A DNA stretch of 64,000 nt, from contig JBANDB010000018.1 of the NCBI GenBank assembly GCA_037576215.1, forward strand, positions 1,798,001-1,862,000, written 5' to 3'. Positions 62,338 to 64,000 of the stretch are shown here, in pieces. Source of the DNA: Armillaria gallica. Its lineage: Eukaryota; Basidiomycota; Agaricomycetes; Agaricales; Physalacriaceae. Every line of letters starts with the position of its first letter. Positions within the stretch are counted from its first letter, which is position 1. The notes beneath the pieces are model-generated. The model was not told where the DNA came from. It saw only the letters and a list, made by a program, of their open reading frames with translations, and searched no databases. The position numbers and the translations under genes are program-made.

Positions 62338-62669
62338 CCGCCAGCTGGACACACCAGCCTCAACGCGTCGTGAAGATCGACGTTATAGTAAGTTTATTAC
62401 ATAAATAGTCTTGTAAAAAAGAATTGCCTATGGTAGAAAAGCGTTAGTTATCCCGACTGATACGGTACCCAAGTACCGGCAGAGGATTACAAGCGTCTGG
62501 TCACAGACGCATACGTTTAGATTGCTAAGTCGATACCCCACCTAACGGCGAAGAACCCCGGTGAACGAGGACCATTCCAAGGCGCGGGTGAGGGCAGCCA
62601 AGGACGCTCCGACGACACTGGCCGCCCGCGAAGACGACAGCGCGCAGAACTGTAACGAACTACTTACAA

Positions 62670-62906
62670 TCATACCGTTGCACCCAAGTGCCGCAGAGCA
62701 GCAGGGGCTAACGCTTGATTCATTTGGATTAAGATATTCGGATCAACATCCATTCTGTCAGAAGAGTCGCTAGCGACAGACTCTTCAGAATCGGGTGATT
62801 GATATCCGGGATTGAGTACATCTTCATCCAGGCGTAGGAGAACTATCCTTTTCCAAAGGTTAGTTAAGTCGAATAGATTGCGTGTCCTGCGTTTAGACAC
62901 GATCAT
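62670..62906 (-). other. In-frame open extension after the reverse transcriptase stop
   Basis: Directly after the TGA at 62907-62909 the same frame stays open for 78 codons (MIVSKRRTRNLFDLTNLW, then SDSEESVASDSSDRMDVDPN). It could be an ancestral C-terminal tail cut off by a nonsense change, a read-through tail or chance. No GIY-YIG endonuclease motif is present. Confidence 0.45.
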
Positions 62907-64000
62907 TCATCGGTTGAGAATACCTATTTTTCTTATATCGGGTATCTCCTCGGGCCCTCCGGGGGTCTGAACTTCCAACGCGAGGTCGGAAGGGACCTTG
63001 TCCGGCGGGATTTGTCCAAAGAGGACCGATAAGTTTTGCGGAGCAGTCCGCAGGCGGTCGATCTGTTCGATGCGACTACGCCAGGTATTTACAATAGTAT
63101 CTCCTAATTCTTTTGCAGAAAAGAAGTCCCATGCAGTGTTGTATTCGGATTTGAGTACTAGAACTCCGTCATCCTCTCCGTCTTTAACAGGTGTCACCCT
63201 GAGACGATTTGACCAACGTTCTGTAAAGTTTTCTCTTGTCCATTTATGACAAAGATCTGCGGGATAGCCGCGCGAGACGTAGAGCGCAATTAAATTGCGA
63301 ATAGCGTCGTCGTAGCTTGACATAGTGCTACTTAGCGTTGCTAGCCGGGACATTTCCCCAATAAACGTTCCACGTTTTACCGTGAGAGGGTGAAATGAAA
63401 CCCATGGGATTCTTTCTTGGTGGGAGCGGCTCTTTCTGTAAGGCATGTGTTGAATCGCGTTTTTATCGTCGATATAAATCATCATGTCCAGAAACTCGTG
63501 ATGGTGTGTGCTCACATCCCACTCTATCTTGCATCCGTCGAACTTCACCTTTGTAATTTTAGCAAGTGCTTCAGACTCTGTTGAAGCATGCACAATGGCG
63601 AGGCAGTCGTCGATATACCGTCCGTAGAACGGAATATCCGGATCATTCATTAAGTTGAGACGTCGTTCGAACCAGTATCCGTAAAGGTTAGCTAAGTCCG
63701 GACTGTCGGCTACGCCCATTGCTAGGCCCGATGTCTGTTTAAAGAATGAGTCTCCGTAACGCAAGACCAGATTTTTGTTGCCCGTTATAAGACATTTAAT
63801 GAATACTTGCTCTGCGTAGAGCATTTCTTCATTGTCGACTTCGATCGCGTCACCGTACCATTCCTTGTAAAGCTCGAGCACCGTTTCTAAACAGTGGTCC
63901 AATGGAATGTTGGGGTAAAACGCAACGACGTCACCAGTAACGATGTAGGTGTTACGGCCGGGGGTTAACTTAATCTGACTCAATTTTATCGCCAAATCTT
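62907..64000 (-). CDS. Penelope-like reverse transcriptase, partial
   Basis: C-terminal ~364 residues of an RNA-directed DNA polymerase; the frame stays open past the window edge, so the start is not here. The polymerase palm motifs are clear: TGDVVAFYPNIPLDHC (first catalytic Asp), QTSGLAMGVADSPDLANLYG, then FYGRYIDDCLAIV with the catalytic YIDD, and HHEFLDMMIYIDD. These wordings, especially the FYPNIP and SGLAMG..SPDLANLY blocks, are Penelope-like rather than LINE, LTR or group II type. About 190 residues follow motif D without any GIY-YIG endonuclease, as in the telomere-associated, endonuclease-deficient branch. No stop or shift is seen within the visible part, so the copy may be recent. 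Confidence 0.92.
   Translation of the reverse strand, partial: DLAIKLSQIKLTPGRNTYIVTGDVVAFYPNIPLDHCLETVLELYKEWYGDAIEVDNEEMLYAEQVFIKCLITGNKNLVLRYGDSFFKQTSGLAMGVADSPDLANLYGYWFERRLNLMNDPDIPFYGRYIDDCLAIVHASTESEALAKITKVKFDGCKIEWDVSTHHHEFLDMMIYIDDKNAIQHMPYRKSRSHQERIPWVSFHPLTVKRGTFIGEMSRLATLSSTMSSYDDAIRNLIALYVSRGYPADLCHKWTRENFTERWSNRLRVTPVKDGEDDGVLVLKSEYNTAWDFFSAKELGDTIVNTWRSRIEQIDRLRTAPQNLSVLFGQIPPDKVPSDLALEVQTPGGPEEIPDIRKIGILNR

Larger units (their letters stand above)
62338..64000 (-). mobile_element. Penelope-like element joined to telomere repeats, partial
   Basis: Reverse-strand element whose 3' end abuts TTAGGG repeats at 62337 and whose 5' part runs past the right edge. It includes the reverse transcriptase frame and ~330-570 bp of 3' sequence. 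Orientation matches the endonuclease-deficient Penelope-like elements found at telomeres in fungi and other eukaryotes (Coprina/Athena types), where the chromosome's G-rich 3' end primes reverse transcription. Confidence 0.85.

Noticed and set aside
62740..62810. CTGAAGA on the reverse strand in the reverse transcriptase 3' region
   Set aside because: No GAAA follows at a usable distance, and the neighbouring inverted repeat pairs with itself instead.

Overview
The window reads as a subtelomeric stretch of a basidiomycete (Agaricomycete) chromosome. The evidence is: many 50-60 nt GT-AG introns, TTAGGG telomere repeats near the right edge, and gene families typical of mushroom-forming fungi (C14 metacaspases, F-box/LRR proteins, a HET-domain protein, an agaric-type multi-membrane protein, a GMC oxidoreductase, a Dal5-like permease). 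The species cannot be named from the sequence. The G-rich telomere strand runs toward higher coordinates, so the chromosome end lies to the right.

Layout. 1-6.6 kb: a decayed Ty1/copia element, split by a 1.7 kb non-coding insert and followed by an LTR and a 0.7 kb inverted-repeat element. 7.7-9.1 kb: an intact four-exon metacaspase gene. 11.8-13.4 kb: an F-box/LRR pseudogene split by a solo LTR. 16.0-17.5 kb: an intact multi-membrane orphan gene. 18.3-19.2 kb: a truncated F-box relative. 19.9-22.7 kb: a second metacaspase, broken by a stop and by a 1,322 bp inverted-repeat element. 23.6-24.8 kb: two hAT-type MITEs. 26.3-27.4 kb: a kinase pseudogene. 28.5-30.8 kb: an intact six-exon gene for an unrecognised cysteine-motif protein. 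31.8-33.5 kb: an intact major-facilitator transporter. 33.8-50.6 kb: two related blocks about 10 kb apart, each with a tiny secreted-peptide gene, a SINE-like repeat, a reverse-strand F-box gene, CT-rich promoter-like DNA and a second peptide copy; a HET-domain gene lies between them. 50.8-53.2 kb: a GPI-type GMC oxidoreductase. 57.0-59.0 kb: an intact RCC1-PHD gene. 59.3-59.9 kb: a single-pass membrane protein. 61.3-64.0 kb: telomere-associated Penelope-like retroelements.

The most notable system is the right end. A Penelope-like reverse transcriptase without a visible endonuclease lies with its 3' end joined to TTAGGG repeats. Further inward are two near-identical 5'-truncated element copies, also joined to telomere repeats, and each carries a complete type I hammerhead ribozyme on the element's sense strand. 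This is the arrangement expected if the elements are reverse-transcribed directly onto chromosome ends.

Other notable observations: two solo LTRs each carry three hairpins with a constant 16 nt core and different but self-complementary arms; a four-copy family of ~61-residue secreted peptides has one intact member; a tRNA-derived SINE family has at least four copies; and four hAT MITEs carry 8 bp target duplications. There is no operon logic here. The genes are independent eukaryotic units in a region shaped by transposition, tandem duplication and decay.
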